Part shown: piece by piece, positions 52,788-61,862 of the stretch | Position numbering within the stretch: the stretch's first letter is position 1 | Layout: every line of letters begins with the position of its first letter | Source of the DNA: an uncultured Tateyamaria sp. | GTDB taxonomy: Bacteria; Pseudomonadota; Alphaproteobacteria; Rhodobacterales; Rhodobacteraceae | Reading direction: 5' to 3' | Length of the DNA: 64,000 bases | Assembly: GCF_947503045.1 (NCBI RefSeq) | Contig: NZ_CANNCF010000001.1 | Location: 186,001 to 250,000 of the forward strand | Program-made: the position numbers and the translations under genes | Notes under the pieces: generated by a model | Told to the model about the DNA's origin: nothing | The model's input: the letters and a program-made list of their open reading frames with translations, nothing else | The model's database searches: none

Positions 52788-53753
52788 ATGCGCATAGAAG
52801 TAAGCCGCGATGTGTTTCGGCTGGCACAGGTGTTTACCATCTCGCGCGGGTCACGCACCGAGGCGCAGGTGCTGAGCGTGTCGCTGAGCGATGGTGCGCA
52901 TCGTGGCTGGGGTGAATGTGTGCCCTATGCCCGGTACGGCGAGACCTTGGACAGTGTGACGGCCGAGATCGAGGGCCTGCCTGCGGATATCACACGTCAG
53001 GCGCTCTATGATCTGCTGCCTGCGGGGGCGGCGCGTAATGCGGTGGATTGTGCGCTTTGGGATCTGGAGGCAAAACGGGCGGGCAAACGGGCCTGGGAAC
53101 TGGCCGGGCTGGCAGCACCGGGTCCCGAGATCACCGCCTATACCCTGTCGCTGGACACGCCTGAGGCGATGCAGGCGCAGGCCGCGCAACATGGCCATCG
53201 CCCGTTGCTCAAGATCAAGCTGGGCACACCCGATGACATGCCCCGCCTTGAGGCCGTGCGCAAAGGTGCGCCTGAGGCCCGCATTATCGTGGATGCAAAC
53301 GAGGGCTGGTCCGCCGAAGTCTATGCCGATCTGGCCCCGCATCTGGTCCGTTTGGGCGTGCAACTGGTTGAACAGCCATTGCCTGCCGGTGAGGATGATG
53401 CGCTGATCGGCATGGAGCGTCCGGTGCCCGTATGTGCCGACGAATCCTGTCATGACCGCGCGAGCCTGCCGGGGTTGAAGGGCAAATATGATGTGGTGAA
53501 CATCAAACTCGACAAGACCGGCGGTCTGACCGAGGCTCTTGCCCTGCGCGAGGCGGCCCTTGCCGAAGGGTATGGCGTAATGGTCGGCTGCATGGTTGGA
53601 TCAAGCCTTGCCATGGCGCCTGCGACCTTGGTGGCGCAGGGTGCGGCGGTTGTGGACCTTGACGGGCCGCTCTTGTTGGCCGAAGACCGCGACGAGCCTT
53701 TGATTTTTGATGACGCCGGGGTGCATCCGCCCCGCGCAGAGCTTTGGGGATGA
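52788..53753 (+). CDS. dgcA: N-acetyl-D-glutamate racemase, enolase superfamily
   Basis: The 321-residue protein looks like a dipeptide epimerase (YcjG/YkfB type): KIKLG with catalytic Lys, DANEGW and DESCH metal ligands, and IKLDKTGG with the second Lys. Beside dgcN this form converts N-acetyl-D-glutamate to N-acetyl-L-glutamate. It begins 60 bases after dgcN and its stop overlaps the next start by four bases (ATGA). Confidence 0.88.
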   Translation: MRIEVSRDVFRLAQVFTISRGSRTEAQVLSVSLSDGAHRGWGECVPYARYGETLDSVTAEIEGLPADITRQALYDLLPAGAARNAVDCALWDLEAKRAGKRAWELAGLAAPGPEITAYTLSLDTPEAMQAQAAQHGHRPLLKIKLGTPDDMPRLEAVRKGAPEARIIVDANEGWSAEVYADLAPHLVRLGVQLVEQPLPAGEDDALIGMERPVPVCADESCHDRASLPGLKGKYDVVNIKLDKTGGLTEALALREAALAEGYGVMVGCMVGSSLAMAPATLVAQGAAVVDLDGPLLLAEDRDEPLIFDDAGVHPPRAELWG

Positions 53754-54616
53754 CCATGCGCACAGTTTACGTGAACGGCGAGTACCTGCCTGAGAATGAA
53801 GCCAAGGTGTCGATCTTTGATCGCGGGTTTCTGATGGCCGATGGCGTCTATGAGGTGACATCGGTGCTGGACGGCAAGCTGATCGATTTTGAGGGTCATG
53901 CGGTGCGCCTGCAACGCTCTCTGGACGAGCTGGACATGGCCTCGCCCATTGCCAAGGATGATCTCTTGGAAGTGCATCGCGAGCTGGTGCGTCTTAATGG
54001 GGTCAACGAGGGCATGATCTATCTGCAGATCACCCGTGGTGCGCCTGCGGATCGTGATTTTGCCTTTCCCGACCCTGAAACGACGGCCTCGACCATCGTG
54101 CTGTTCACCCAGAACAAACCGGGTCTGGCGGACAATCCGGCGGCGAAAAAGGGCATGAAGGTCATCAGCATCGACGACATCCGCTGGGGACGGCGCGACA
54201 TCAAGACGGTACAGTTGCTGTACCCGTCGATGGGCAAGATGATGGCCAAGAAGGCAGGCGTGGATGATGCCTGGATGGTGCAGGACGGGTTCGTGACCGA
54301 AGGCACATCGAACAACGCCTATATCGTGAAGGGCAACAAGATCATCACCCGCGAGGCCTCGCCCGACATTCTCAAGGGGATCACCCGCACCGCCGTGCTA
54401 CGCTTTGCCCGCGAGGCGCAGATGGAAGTCGAAGAGCGCAATTTCACCATTGAAGAGGCGCGCGGGGCGGATGAGGCGTTCATCACCTCGGCCAGCACAT
54501 TCGTGATGCCCGTGGTCGAGATTGACGGTGTGGCGCTGGGCGACGGCACGCCGGGCCGCGTGGCCCCGCGCCTGCGCGAGATCTACCTCGAAGAAAGCCT
54601 AAAAACGGCTGTGTGA
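53750..54616 (+). CDS. D-amino-acid transaminase, class IV
   Basis: The 288-residue PLP enzyme has FDRGFLMADGVYEVTSV, the PLP lysine in RRDIKTVQLLYP, and the TEGTSNNAYIV motif of D-amino-acid transaminases. It transfers amino groups between D-amino acids and 2-oxo acids, so it can produce D-glutamate, the substrate of DgcN. Four-base overlap with dgcA shows coupled translation. A branched-chain L-amino-acid transaminase is a less likely alternative. Confidence 0.87.
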   Translation: MTMRTVYVNGEYLPENEAKVSIFDRGFLMADGVYEVTSVLDGKLIDFEGHAVRLQRSLDELDMASPIAKDDLLEVHRELVRLNGVNEGMIYLQITRGAPADRDFAFPDPETTASTIVLFTQNKPGLADNPAAKKGMKVISIDDIRWGRRDIKTVQLLYPSMGKMMAKKAGVDDAWMVQDGFVTEGTSNNAYIVKGNKIITREASPDILKGITRTAVLRFAREAQMEVEERNFTIEEARGADEAFITSASTFVMPVVEIDGVALGDGTPGRVAPRLREIYLEESLKTAV

Positions 54617-54640
54617 GGCGGGGGCGGGGTGAACCCCGCC

Positions 54641-54955
54641 TTACGGTTTGTCCCCAACGTTGTCTTTAAAGGCGGTGTCAAAGGCCGCTTTTTTCGCGTC
54701 TGACGCATCGGTCTGATAGTTGGCTTTCCAGTCGTCCATGCTCATCCCGTAGAACTGCTCGCGGGCGGCGTCCTTGCTGATTTCGATCCCCTTTTCGGCG
54801 GCGGCCTCTTGATACCAACGCGACAGGCAGTTGCGGCAAAAACCTGCCAGATTCATCATGTCGATGTTCTGGACGTCCGTGCGGTCCTCCATCAGGTGCT
54901 TGCGCAGGCGGCGGAAGGCGGCGGCTTCGAGTTCGATCTGTGTCTGGCTGTCCAT
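54641..54955 (-). CDS. DUF1244 family protein
   Basis: The 104-residue protein contains AAAFRRLRKHLMEDRTDVQN followed by IDMMNLAGFCRNCLSRWY and EQFYGMSMDDWKANYQT, the DUF1244 signature found across alpha- and gammaproteobacteria. FCRNC may bind a metal. It is all-helical and cytoplasmic, of unknown function. The ATG at 54955 gives the conserved length; a longer frame lacks support. Confidence 0.9.
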   Translation of the reverse strand: MDSQTQIELEAAAFRRLRKHLMEDRTDVQNIDMMNLAGFCRNCLSRWYQEAAAEKGIEISKDAAREQFYGMSMDDWKANYQTDASDAKKAAFDTAFKDNVGDKP

Positions 54956-55034
54956 GGGTGTGGTCCTTGTTGTGCCGGCAGATTGGGGCGCTGCCCCAAA
55001 CCCCGTGGTATTTTTGGTCAGAAGAACGGTTTGT

Positions 55035-55772
55035 TCAAAGATTGGCCTGCGCGTGCGCCGCTTCAAGATGTGGGGCGAGGATATCTGCCCAGCGTCGTTG
55101 ACCGTCCGCATCGCCGATCAGGTCCTGACGGATTTCGAGGATCACGTTGGGGCGGCCCGGCCCGTGTGCATGCTGGCTGAGCGCGTCGCCCGGAAAGAAA
55201 CCGGCATAGGGTTCGTTGTCGCCCACAGGGCTTTGCAATGTGGCGCTGAGACCGCCGATCAGCGGGTTGGCGATGCGCCGGTCATGCGCGGACAGCACCC
55301 CGATTTCCCATGGTCGTTTGGGTCGGTCGGTCAGTTGCGGAGTAAAGCTGTGGATTGAGAGAAAGGCGATATCCCGTGCGCGAGCCAGGTCGGCAATCGC
55401 GTCGTGATAGGGTTGGTATAGCGTTTCGATCCGTCGCGCCCGCTCATTCGACGTTATGCGCCGGTTTCCTTCGATGATGGTGCCGTCATAAAGTTGCGGG
55501 ATCAGCGTCGGGTCGTCCGCGCCCCGGTTCGGGTCGATCACAAGTCGCGAAAAGTTCGAGCAGATCACCGGCGCGCCAAGCGCCTCGCCAAGGGCCAGTG
55601 CCGTGTCCATCGCGCCGATATCATAGGCGATATGGCGCCCCATATCCGCGTGATCGAGCCCAAGCGAGCCACCTGCGATAAAATCAGGCACCACGTTGGT
55701 TGCATGATCACATGTGATCACCCAAGGCCCCTGCCGGTCTGGACCATGGATCGAAAAGGGGGAGTATGTCAT
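55035..55772 (-). CDS. N-formylglutamate amidohydrolase family protein
   Basis: The 245-residue protein has VITCDHATNVVPDF near the N-terminus, a SRLVIDPNRG segment and FLSIHSFTPQL, the metal-binding pattern of the N-formylglutamate amidohydrolase family. Such enzymes release formate from N-formylglutamate in histidine breakdown, but no hut genes are nearby. It may act on another N-acyl amino acid; proximity to the dgc operon is suggestive only. Confidence 0.87.
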   Translation of the reverse strand: MTYSPFSIHGPDRQGPWVITCDHATNVVPDFIAGGSLGLDHADMGRHIAYDIGAMDTALALGEALGAPVICSNFSRLVIDPNRGADDPTLIPQLYDGTIIEGNRRITSNERARRIETLYQPYHDAIADLARARDIAFLSIHSFTPQLTDRPKRPWEIGVLSAHDRRIANPLIGGLSATLQSPVGDNEPYAGFFPGDALSQHAHGPGRPNVILEIRQDLIGDADGQRRWADILAPHLEAAHAQANL

Positions 55773-55876
55773 AGAGGCGTCACCATATTCGGGTCAGGTT
55801 TAGGCCAGTTGCTTCGGAATGTGAATTGAGCAATAACCGCGCCTGATAGCGGTAACGCAAAAGGGACTTTTTCGCG

Positions 55877-57322
55877 ATGAAACGCATGCGCAACGTAAAG
55901 ATCGTGGCCACTCTGGGCCCGGCATCAGACGACTACGACATGATCCGGGCGCTGCACGAGGCGGGTGCGGATGTGTTTCGCCTGAACATGTCTCATGGCA
56001 GCCACGACGAGATTGCCAAGAAACATGCCATCATCCGCCAAGTCGAACAGGACACCGGATCGTCCATCGCCATTCTGGCCGACCTTCAGGGCCCCAAGCT
56101 GCGCGTCGGCGTCTTTGCCGGGGACAGCGAGATGCTGGAGGAGGGCGCCAAGTTCCGCCTTGATCTGGACACCGCCGATGGCGACAGCTCGCGCGTTTGT
56201 CTGCCCCATCCGGAGATTTTTGCTGCACTTGAGGTGGGTAAATCCCTGCTGGTCAATGACGGCAAGATCCGTCTTCAGGTCGAGGACTGCGGCCCCGACT
56301 ATGCCAATTGCGTGGTCATCGCGGGCGGTGTGATTTCCAACCGCAAGGGCGTAAACGTTCCGGATGTGGAACTGCCGCTGGCCGCCCTGTCCGAAAAGGA
56401 CCGCGCCGATCTGGAATTCACCGCCAAGCTGGGCGTGGACTGGATGGCGTTGAGTTTCGTGCAACGCCCCGCAGATGTCGAAGAGGCCCGACAACTGGTC
56501 AAAGGCCGTGCCGCCATTCTGTCCAAGATTGAAAAGCCCAACGCGGTCGAACGATTTGACGCCATTCTGGCGGCCAGTGACGGCATCATGGTGGCCCGTG
56601 GTGATCTGGGCGTGGAATTGCCCGTGCAAAACGTCCCACCCATTCAGAAACGTCTGGTGCGCAAGTGCCGCAATGCCGCCAAACCCGTGATCGTGGCCAC
56701 CCAGATGCTGGAAAGCATGATCGAAAGCCCGATGCCGACCCGCGCCGAGGTCAGCGACGTCGCCACCGCGATCTATGAAGGTGCGGATGCGGTGATGCTG
56801 AGTGCGGAAAGTGCCGCAGGCAGCTATCCGATCGAGGCTGTGACCACGATGGATCGCGTTGCCGCTGAAGTTGAGCAAGACCCGACCTATACCCAGATCA
56901 TTGAGGCCAGCCGGACCGCCAATCGCGGATCGGTCGCAGACGGCATCGTTGCTGCGGCCCGTGAAATCGCAGAGACCACCAATATCAAGGCGATCTGTTG
57001 CTTTACTCAAAGCGGCACCACCGCCTTGCTCGTGTCGCGCGAACGTCCCCGTGTGCCGATCATTGCACTGACCCCGCTGAGCGGAACGGCACGCCGTCTT
57101 GCGCTGAGCTGGGGGTGTTATTGCGTGATCACCCCCACGATGGATCGGTTCAAGGGGGCCGTGGTCAGCGCGGCCAAGGCCGCGCTCGAGGGTGGCTTTG
57201 GCACCGTCGAGGACCAGATTGTGGTGACCGCCGGTGTGCCCTTTAACGTCACGGGAACGACCAACATTCTGCGTGTTGCCCCCTGCGATGAGCGTTTGAT
57301 TTTCGCGACCGATCCGGAGTAA
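55877..57322 (+). CDS. pyk: Pyruvate kinase
   Basis: Pyk makes ATP and pyruvate from phosphoenolpyruvate. The 481-residue protein has KIVATLGPASDD, FRLNMSHG, the active-site ILSKIEKPNAVERFD, MVARGDLGVELP, and KPVIVATQMLESMI. The C-terminal regulatory domain is complete. Typical length and a clear start make this secure. A small membrane protein gene follows after 41 bases. Confidence 0.97.
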   Translation: MKRMRNVKIVATLGPASDDYDMIRALHEAGADVFRLNMSHGSHDEIAKKHAIIRQVEQDTGSSIAILADLQGPKLRVGVFAGDSEMLEEGAKFRLDLDTADGDSSRVCLPHPEIFAALEVGKSLLVNDGKIRLQVEDCGPDYANCVVIAGGVISNRKGVNVPDVELPLAALSEKDRADLEFTAKLGVDWMALSFVQRPADVEEARQLVKGRAAILSKIEKPNAVERFDAILAASDGIMVARGDLGVELPVQNVPPIQKRLVRKCRNAAKPVIVATQMLESMIESPMPTRAEVSDVATAIYEGADAVMLSAESAAGSYPIEAVTTMDRVAAEVEQDPTYTQIIEASRTANRGSVADGIVAAAREIAETTNIKAICCFTQSGTTALLVSRERPRVPIIALTPLSGTARRLALSWGCYCVITPTMDRFKGAVVSAAKAALEGGFGTVEDQIVVTAGVPFNVTGTTNILRVAPCDERLIFATDPE

Positions 57323-57363
57323 CTTTGCCCCAGGGAAAACTGGGCGAGAGTTGAGGTGGGCAC

Positions 57364-57588
57364 GTGACGCCGGATATGTATTTGGTGCTCGGCATTGTGA
57401 TTGCCGGGTTTTCAATCCCGTCGATATTGTCGGCGGTATCGGATGGTCGCGCGCCGCGCGCCTCGGCTATCACCATTCTGATCGCAGGCGGGTTGATCCT
57501 GCTGGCCATTCAGACCCAGCCGGGCGGGTACACACTTCAGGAAATTCCTGATGTGTTTGTGCGGGTGATTGCGCCATTCGTTTCCTGA
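57364..57588 (+). CDS. Small membrane protein, 74 residues
   Basis: The product has two hydrophobic helices (LVLGIVIAGFSIPSILSAV and ASAITILIAGGLILLAI) and a short amphipathic end. It starts with GTG at 57364 after GAGGTGGG and closely follows pyk, so it may be co-transcribed. Similar small proteins follow pyk in related bacteria, I believe. Function unknown. Confidence 0.7.
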   Translation: MTPDMYLVLGIVIAGFSIPSILSAVSDGRAPRASAITILIAGGLILLAIQTQPGGYTLQEIPDVFVRVIAPFVS

Positions 57589-57694
57589 ACGGCTTGGTCA
57601 AAAACTGCGCCCGCACCGCCATTGCTTGCGGGCCGGTCTGCCTTATCGGTTTTGGCACCCGCACGGCAGCATACTCCTTGCGGGAAAAAATGGC

Positions 57695-57723
57695 TTGCAC
57701 TTGCGCCATCACCGTCCTATCTG
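57695..57723 (+). promoter_or_regulatory. Possible sigma-70 promoter for rpmI-rplT
   Basis: TTGCAC (57695-57700) and TATCTG (57718-57723) are separated by 17 bases and lie about 79 bases before rpmI. The remainder of the gap from 57589 shows no gene. Confidence 0.4.
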
Positions 57724-57801
57724 GCGGCTTCGTTCCCGTGCGTCCGGCCACAGTGGCATGCCGAGTCGCGCGATCACCGAACTCGAACTATGGAGACGGA
57801 A

Positions 57802-58002
57802 ATGCCCAAGATGAAGACCAAGTCGAGCGCCAAGAAGCGCTTTAAAGTGACAGCGACCGGTAAGGTCCTGGCAGGTCAAGCCGGCAAACGCCACGGCATG
57901 ATCAAACGCACCCGCAAATTCATCCGTGACGCCCGTGGCACCACGACCCTGTCGGCCCCCGACGCCAAAATCGTCAAGGGCTTCATGCCCTACGACCGCT
58001 GA
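57802..58002 (+). CDS. rpmI: 50S ribosomal protein L35
   Basis: The 66-residue basic protein [20 protein letters not shown] with [18 protein letters not shown] is ribosomal protein L35 at normal length. GGAG lies upstream. It is paired with rplT 15 bases downstream, as in most bacteria; infC is not present here, as usual in alphaproteobacteria. Confidence 0.97.
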   Translation: MPKMKTKSSAKKRFKVTATGKVLAGQAGKRHGMIKRTRKFIRDARGTTTLSAPDAKIVKGFMPYDR

Positions 58003-58017
58003 TAGGAGGATATACAT

Positions 58018-58383
58018 ATGTCCCGTACCAAAGGTGGAACAGTCGCCCACGCCCGTCACAAGAAGGTCATCAAGGCCGCCAAAGGCTATTACGGCCGCCG
58101 CAAGAGCACCTTTAAGGTCGCGCGTCAGGCCGTCGACAAGGCCAACCAATACGCAACCCGTGACCGCCATAACCGCAAGCGCAACTTCCGCGCGCTGTGG
58201 ATTCAACGGATCAACGCCGCTGTGCGCGCCCATGACGAAGCGCTGACATATAGCCGTTTCATCAACGGCCTGTCGCTGGCCGGGATCGAAGTGGACCGCA
58301 AGGTTCTGGCGGATCTGGCCGTGAACGAGCCCGAAGCGTTCGCAGCGATCGTGGATCAGGCCAAGGGCGCACTGCCTGCCTGA
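58018..58383 (+). CDS. rplT: 50S ribosomal protein L20
   Basis: The 121-residue protein has [20 protein letters not shown] and [16 protein letters not shown], characteristic of L20, which is needed for 50S assembly and can repress its own operon. It has an optimal ribosome site, AGGAGGA, seven bases before the ATG. A strong terminator follows. Confidence 0.97.
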   Translation: MSRTKGGTVAHARHKKVIKAAKGYYGRRKSTFKVARQAVDKANQYATRDRHNRKRNFRALWIQRINAAVRAHDEALTYSRFINGLSLAGIEVDRKVLADLAVNEPEAFAAIVDQAKGALPA

Positions 58384-58410
58384 CCCGCACTCTGGTTGAA
58401 GAATTGAGAA

Positions 58411-58438
58411 AGCCGCCCCAATCTGGGGCGGCTTTTTT
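58411..58438. terminator. Intrinsic terminator after rplT
   Basis: AGCCGCCCCA, a three-base loop ATC and TGGGGCGGCT are followed by TTTTT. It ends the rpmI-rplT transcript; A residues before the stem may let it also stop the convergent OmpA gene. Confidence 0.9.
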
Positions 58439-58464
58439 GTTTCTGTGCGAAGCCTTCGACTTGC

Positions 58465-59289
58465 TCAGTTTTCGCTGACTTGTACCGGTGCCCGGCGCGG
58501 CGCGAGCGCGAATTGCACCCGCCGATTGACCGCCTCGCCCGATATTGTGCCGGACAGGTTGATGGGCCGTGTCGCACCAAAACCGCGCGGCTGCATGGCA
58601 GAGATATCAAACCCTTCGCGTTGCAACTGGTCGATCACGGATTGCGCGCGGAACCAGCTGAGCCGCATATTCAGGTCTGCGTTGCCGCGGCGGTCGGAAT
58701 GGCCCTCGACGATCACCTTGACTTCGTCACAGGTGGCCACGGCTGTGGCGATGTTGCGTGCGCGGATCATATCGGTTTGCGACGGCACATCGCTGCCAAG
58801 CGGAAAGCGCACCGTGGTGATCTTGACCAGCGTGTCGAGGTTATCAACACAGCTTGGCACCCTATAACGATGCTCGGCGCCGAGCCCCAGTTTTGGTCGC
58901 GTTACGGCCGCGACTTCGACGGATTTTGGCGGCTGGACCACAGGCGTCACCTGTGGGTCTGCGATCTGCACCGGGTCTGCAAGACCGGGCGTTTCCACTG
59001 TGTCGCCCGATTGCAGCAGGCTGACCTCTTGGCGGGTCACGGTGTTGGCCAACTCGGGCAGGGCCGGCTCGTCCAGGGCTTGCGCAATTTCGCGTGCGAG
59101 CGCTTCGGACCGGTTGGTTTGCGAGATCAGAAGCGTCGTTGTCACGACCAGCCCCGTGAACATCGCCAGAAACAGCGCCCCACCGCTGATCATCATCCAT
59201 TTCGGTATCGTGTTGCGTTTTTTTGGCGGCGCAAATTCCGCCTGCCGGGGTGAGTCACGCCCCGGTGTATTCATCGTCAGTTTCGCCAT
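58465..59289 (-). CDS. OmpA-family protein with N-terminal membrane anchor
   Basis: The 274-residue protein has one membrane helix (about 36-58, GGALFLAMFTGLVVTTTLLI), a helical/linker region and a C-terminal OmpA domain (VKVIVEGHSDRRGNADLNMR and AVNRRVQFAL) that binds peptidoglycan. It therefore tethers the inner membrane to the cell wall. The ATG at 59289 has GGGGGA before it. It is unrelated in layout to the two fusion proteins at 27584 and 31515. Confidence 0.87.
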   Translation of the reverse strand: MAKLTMNTPGRDSPRQAEFAPPKKRNTIPKWMMISGGALFLAMFTGLVVTTTLLISQTNRSEALAREIAQALDEPALPELANTVTRQEVSLLQSGDTVETPGLADPVQIADPQVTPVVQPPKSVEVAAVTRPKLGLGAEHRYRVPSCVDNLDTLVKITTVRFPLGSDVPSQTDMIRARNIATAVATCDEVKVIVEGHSDRRGNADLNMRLSWFRAQSVIDQLQREGFDISAMQPRGFGATRPINLSGTISGEAVNRRVQFALAPRRAPVQVSEN

Positions 59290-59585
59290 TGCGCTGTCCC
59301 CCAAGACCAGTCAATGTATCCGTCCGAACGACAGCCATGGGCGATTTCTTACAAATAATCCCACACATATGGCAGTTGTGTGGCCCAAACCATCTATCCG
59401 TAGGCCAAACACAAACATATCGCGGCTCGTTTCTCAATAGTGTCAACATACGGTGTCTCAATTTTTCTGCACCTGACGCCGATTTGCCGACGGAAGCGTA
59501 TGCCACAGGTTGAATCGTGGGTGATGGCTTGCACTGTGGTGGTTGAAAGACTACTCCGCCTCAGAGCCGGAGCGGAGCCGACACG

Positions 59586-60659
59586 ATGGATGATCTCAAA
59601 GCCAAATACCTGACCCAGATTGCCGACGCAGGCGACGAAAGCGCCCTTGAGGCGATCCGCCTTGCCGCCGTGGGCAAAAAGGGTGAAGTGGCGCTCAAGA
59701 TGCGCGAGTTGGGGCGCATGACGCCCGAGGAACGCCAGGTGGCGGGCCCCGCACTGAACGCGCTCAAGGACGAGATCAACAGCGCACTGGCCGCCAAGAA
59801 GGCCGCGTTGGCCGATGCCGCTTTGGATGAACGTCTGCGCAGCGAATGGCTGGATGTGACCCTGCCGACGCGCCACCGCCCTGCAGGCACCATTCACCCG
59901 ATCAGCCAGGTCAGCGAAGAGGTCACCGCCATTTTCGCCGAGATGGGGTTTTCCGTGGCAGAAGGGCCGCGTATCGACACCGACTGGTATAACTTTGACG
60001 CGCTGAACATCCCCGGGCACCACCCCGCGCGGGCCGAGATGGACACGTTTTATATGCACCGGGCCGAAGGCGACAACCGCCCGCCCCACGTGCTGCGCAC
60101 CCACACAAGCCCCGTGCAGATCCGGTCGATGGAAAAGACCGGCGCGCCGACCCGCATCATCTGCCCCGGCGGTGTGTACCGCGCCGATTACGACCAGACC
60201 CACACACCGATGTTCCACCAGGTCGAGGGCCTTGCCATCGACAAGGACATCAGCATGGCAAACCTCAAATGGGTGCTCGAAGAGTTCGTGAAATCCTATT
60301 TCGAAGTGGATGGCGTCGATCTGCGCTTTCGCGCCTCGCATTTCCCATTCACCGAACCCTCGGCCGAGGTCGACATCCGCTGCAGTTGGGAAGGCGGCAC
60401 GCTGAAAGTAGGCGAGGGTGACGACTGGCTCGAAATCCTCGGCTCCGGCATGGTGCATCCCAAGGTCCTGCAGGCCGGTGGGATCGATCCCGAGGAATGG
60501 CAGGGCTTTGCCTTTGGCATGGGGATCGACCGGATCGCGATGCTGAAATACGGCGTGCCAGACCTGCGTGCGTTCTTTGACAGCGATCTGCGTTGGTTGC
60601 GCCATTACGGCTTTGCTGCGCTGGATGTGCCGACGCTGCATGGCGGGTTGAGCCGGTAG
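59586..60659 (+). CDS. pheS: Phenylalanine--tRNA ligase subunit alpha
   Basis: PheS carries the catalytic core that activates phenylalanine and charges tRNA-Phe. The 357-residue protein has class II motifs: [43 protein letters not shown] and [20 protein letters not shown]. It is the usual length. The roughly 300 bases before it contain a GC hairpin near 59562-59585 but no Phe-rich leader peptide. pheT lies 1.2 kb downstream, separated by two small genes. Confidence 0.97.
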   Translation: MDDLKAKYLTQIADAGDESALEAIRLAAVGKKGEVALKMRELGRMTPEERQVAGPALNALKDEINSALAAKKAALADAALDERLRSEWLDVTLPTRHRPAGTIHPISQVSEEVTAIFAEMGFSVAEGPRIDTDWYNFDALNIPGHHPARAEMDTFYMHRAEGDNRPPHVLRTHTSPVQIRSMEKTGAPTRIICPGGVYRADYDQTHTPMFHQVEGLAIDKDISMANLKWVLEEFVKSYFEVDGVDLRFRASHFPFTEPSAEVDIRCSWEGGTLKVGEGDDWLEILGSGMVHPKVLQAGGIDPEEWQGFAFGMGIDRIAMLKYGVPDLRAFFDSDLRWLRHYGFAALDVPTLHGGLSR

Positions 60660-60710
60660 AGCGCCCGACCATCTCTACTCATAGCCCGCCATCGCGCTAC
60701 ATGATGTGCG

Positions 60711-60914
60711 ATGAAAACCTATCTTGTCGCTGGCATAGTTGTCCTGATTGTCATCGCCCACATCTTTTTGTGGCGTTCGGACATGGCGCCGGGACTCAAG
60801 CTGACGTTCACGCTGATCAATACGGTGGCGTGGACGATCATTCTTGCGCCTATCTTTCTGATTGACCGCTGGCTCGACGCGATCAAGCGGCGAAATGACA
60901 AGAAACCACGATAA
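60711..60914 (+). CDS. Small two-helix membrane protein, 67 residues
   Basis: The product has two hydrophobic helices (YLVAGIVVLIVIAHIFLW and FTLINTVAWTIILAPIFLI) and a basic tail, RWLDAIKRRNDKKPR. It lies between pheS and the esterase gene on the same strand. No clear ribosome site is seen. Function unknown; it may be co-transcribed with pheS. Confidence 0.65.
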   Translation: MKTYLVAGIVVLIVIAHIFLWRSDMAPGLKLTFTLINTVAWTIILAPIFLIDRWLDAIKRRNDKKPR

Positions 60915-60955
60915 TTTGACGTGACACCGCGGCGCGAATCCATAGCGTGCGTTTC

Positions 60956-61771
60956 ATGAAATATGTGTTTGCTTTGCTGGCCCTGTGGGCCACACCCGCC
61001 TTTGCCATGGGTCCGTGGCAGCGCGATTGTGTGCTGGATGTGCCCTGTGCCGTTGGCGACCGATCCTATCACGTCAAGGAACCCGACGACTGGGATGGCA
61101 CCAGCCCGCTGCCCGTTCTCATCCACTTTCACGGCTGGCAACGCACTGGCGCGCTACCCGTACAGCACCAGCGGATTTCGGGTGCCACGCGGCGGCGCGG
61201 TGTGTTGCTGATCGCGCCCAACGGCAATCGCAAGACGTGGGACATGTGGTCACCGGAAACCGAGGACGTGCAGTTTGCCGCTGACGTGCTGGCCGATGTG
61301 GCCAAACGCTATCCCATCGATCCGGACAATATCCTTGTGTCAGGCTATTCCTACGGGTCGATCATGGCCTGGCGCGTGGCCTGCGACCGAGGGGCAGAGA
61401 TGAAAATCCGTGCCCTGCTCGGCATTTCGGGAACGCTGCGCGGCACAGAGGAATGCGCCGAGACCCCCGACGAGGTGCGCCACGTGCATGGTCTCAAGGA
61501 CAACGTGCTGGATTTTCCCTTCGGGCCGGGCAACGACACGACCTATCCGGTCAAGCTGTGGCGTGACGCGCTGGGCTGCACGGATGTGGCGGATACGCCC
61601 TATGACTGGGCCGTGGTCGATTTCCTGACCCTGACCCGCAATTCGTGGGCCGATTGCTCAGGTGGCAGCCGGGTCAGCCTTGATATCCATCCCGGTGGCC
61701 ATTTCATCCCCCATGGCTGGATCGGGCGGCAGTTGGACGAGTTGCTGGGGCGTACACCCACCTATCCCTGA
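60956..61771 (+). CDS. Secreted esterase, polyhydroxybutyrate-depolymerase-like
   Basis: The 271-residue protein has a signal peptide (MKYVFALLALWATPAFA) and an alpha/beta hydrolase fold: oxyanion region VLIHFHGWQRTG, nucleophile motif GYSYGS and C-terminal HPGGHFIPHGW with the catalytic His. It resembles LpqC/PHB depolymerase-type esterases that act on polyesters or feruloyl esters. The ATG at 60956 starts the signal peptide cleanly. Several Cys suggest disulfides. It separates pheS from pheT. Confidence 0.85.
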   Translation: MKYVFALLALWATPAFAMGPWQRDCVLDVPCAVGDRSYHVKEPDDWDGTSPLPVLIHFHGWQRTGALPVQHQRISGATRRRGVLLIAPNGNRKTWDMWSPETEDVQFAADVLADVAKRYPIDPDNILVSGYSYGSIMAWRVACDRGAEMKIRALLGISGTLRGTEECAETPDEVRHVHGLKDNVLDFPFGPGNDTTYPVKLWRDALGCTDVADTPYDWAVVDFLTLTRNSWADCSGGSRVSLDIHPGGHFIPHGWIGRQLDELLGRTPTYP

Positions 61772-61862
61772 CCCATAAGGCGCAGGTGTCCTGCGCCATG
61801 CTTGCACCTTGGCGCGATCTTTGCCATTGCAGGGCCACCGCGTATCCAAGGGCACATGACCG

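Noticed and set aside
55925-57415. Long minus-strand frame opposite pyk
   Set aside because: Antisense shadow; pyk motifs on the plus strand are unambiguous.
59290-59585. Phe-codon leader peptide and attenuator before pheS
   Set aside because: No short frame with clustered Phe codons and no terminator with T run was found; only a GC hairpin near 59562-59585.
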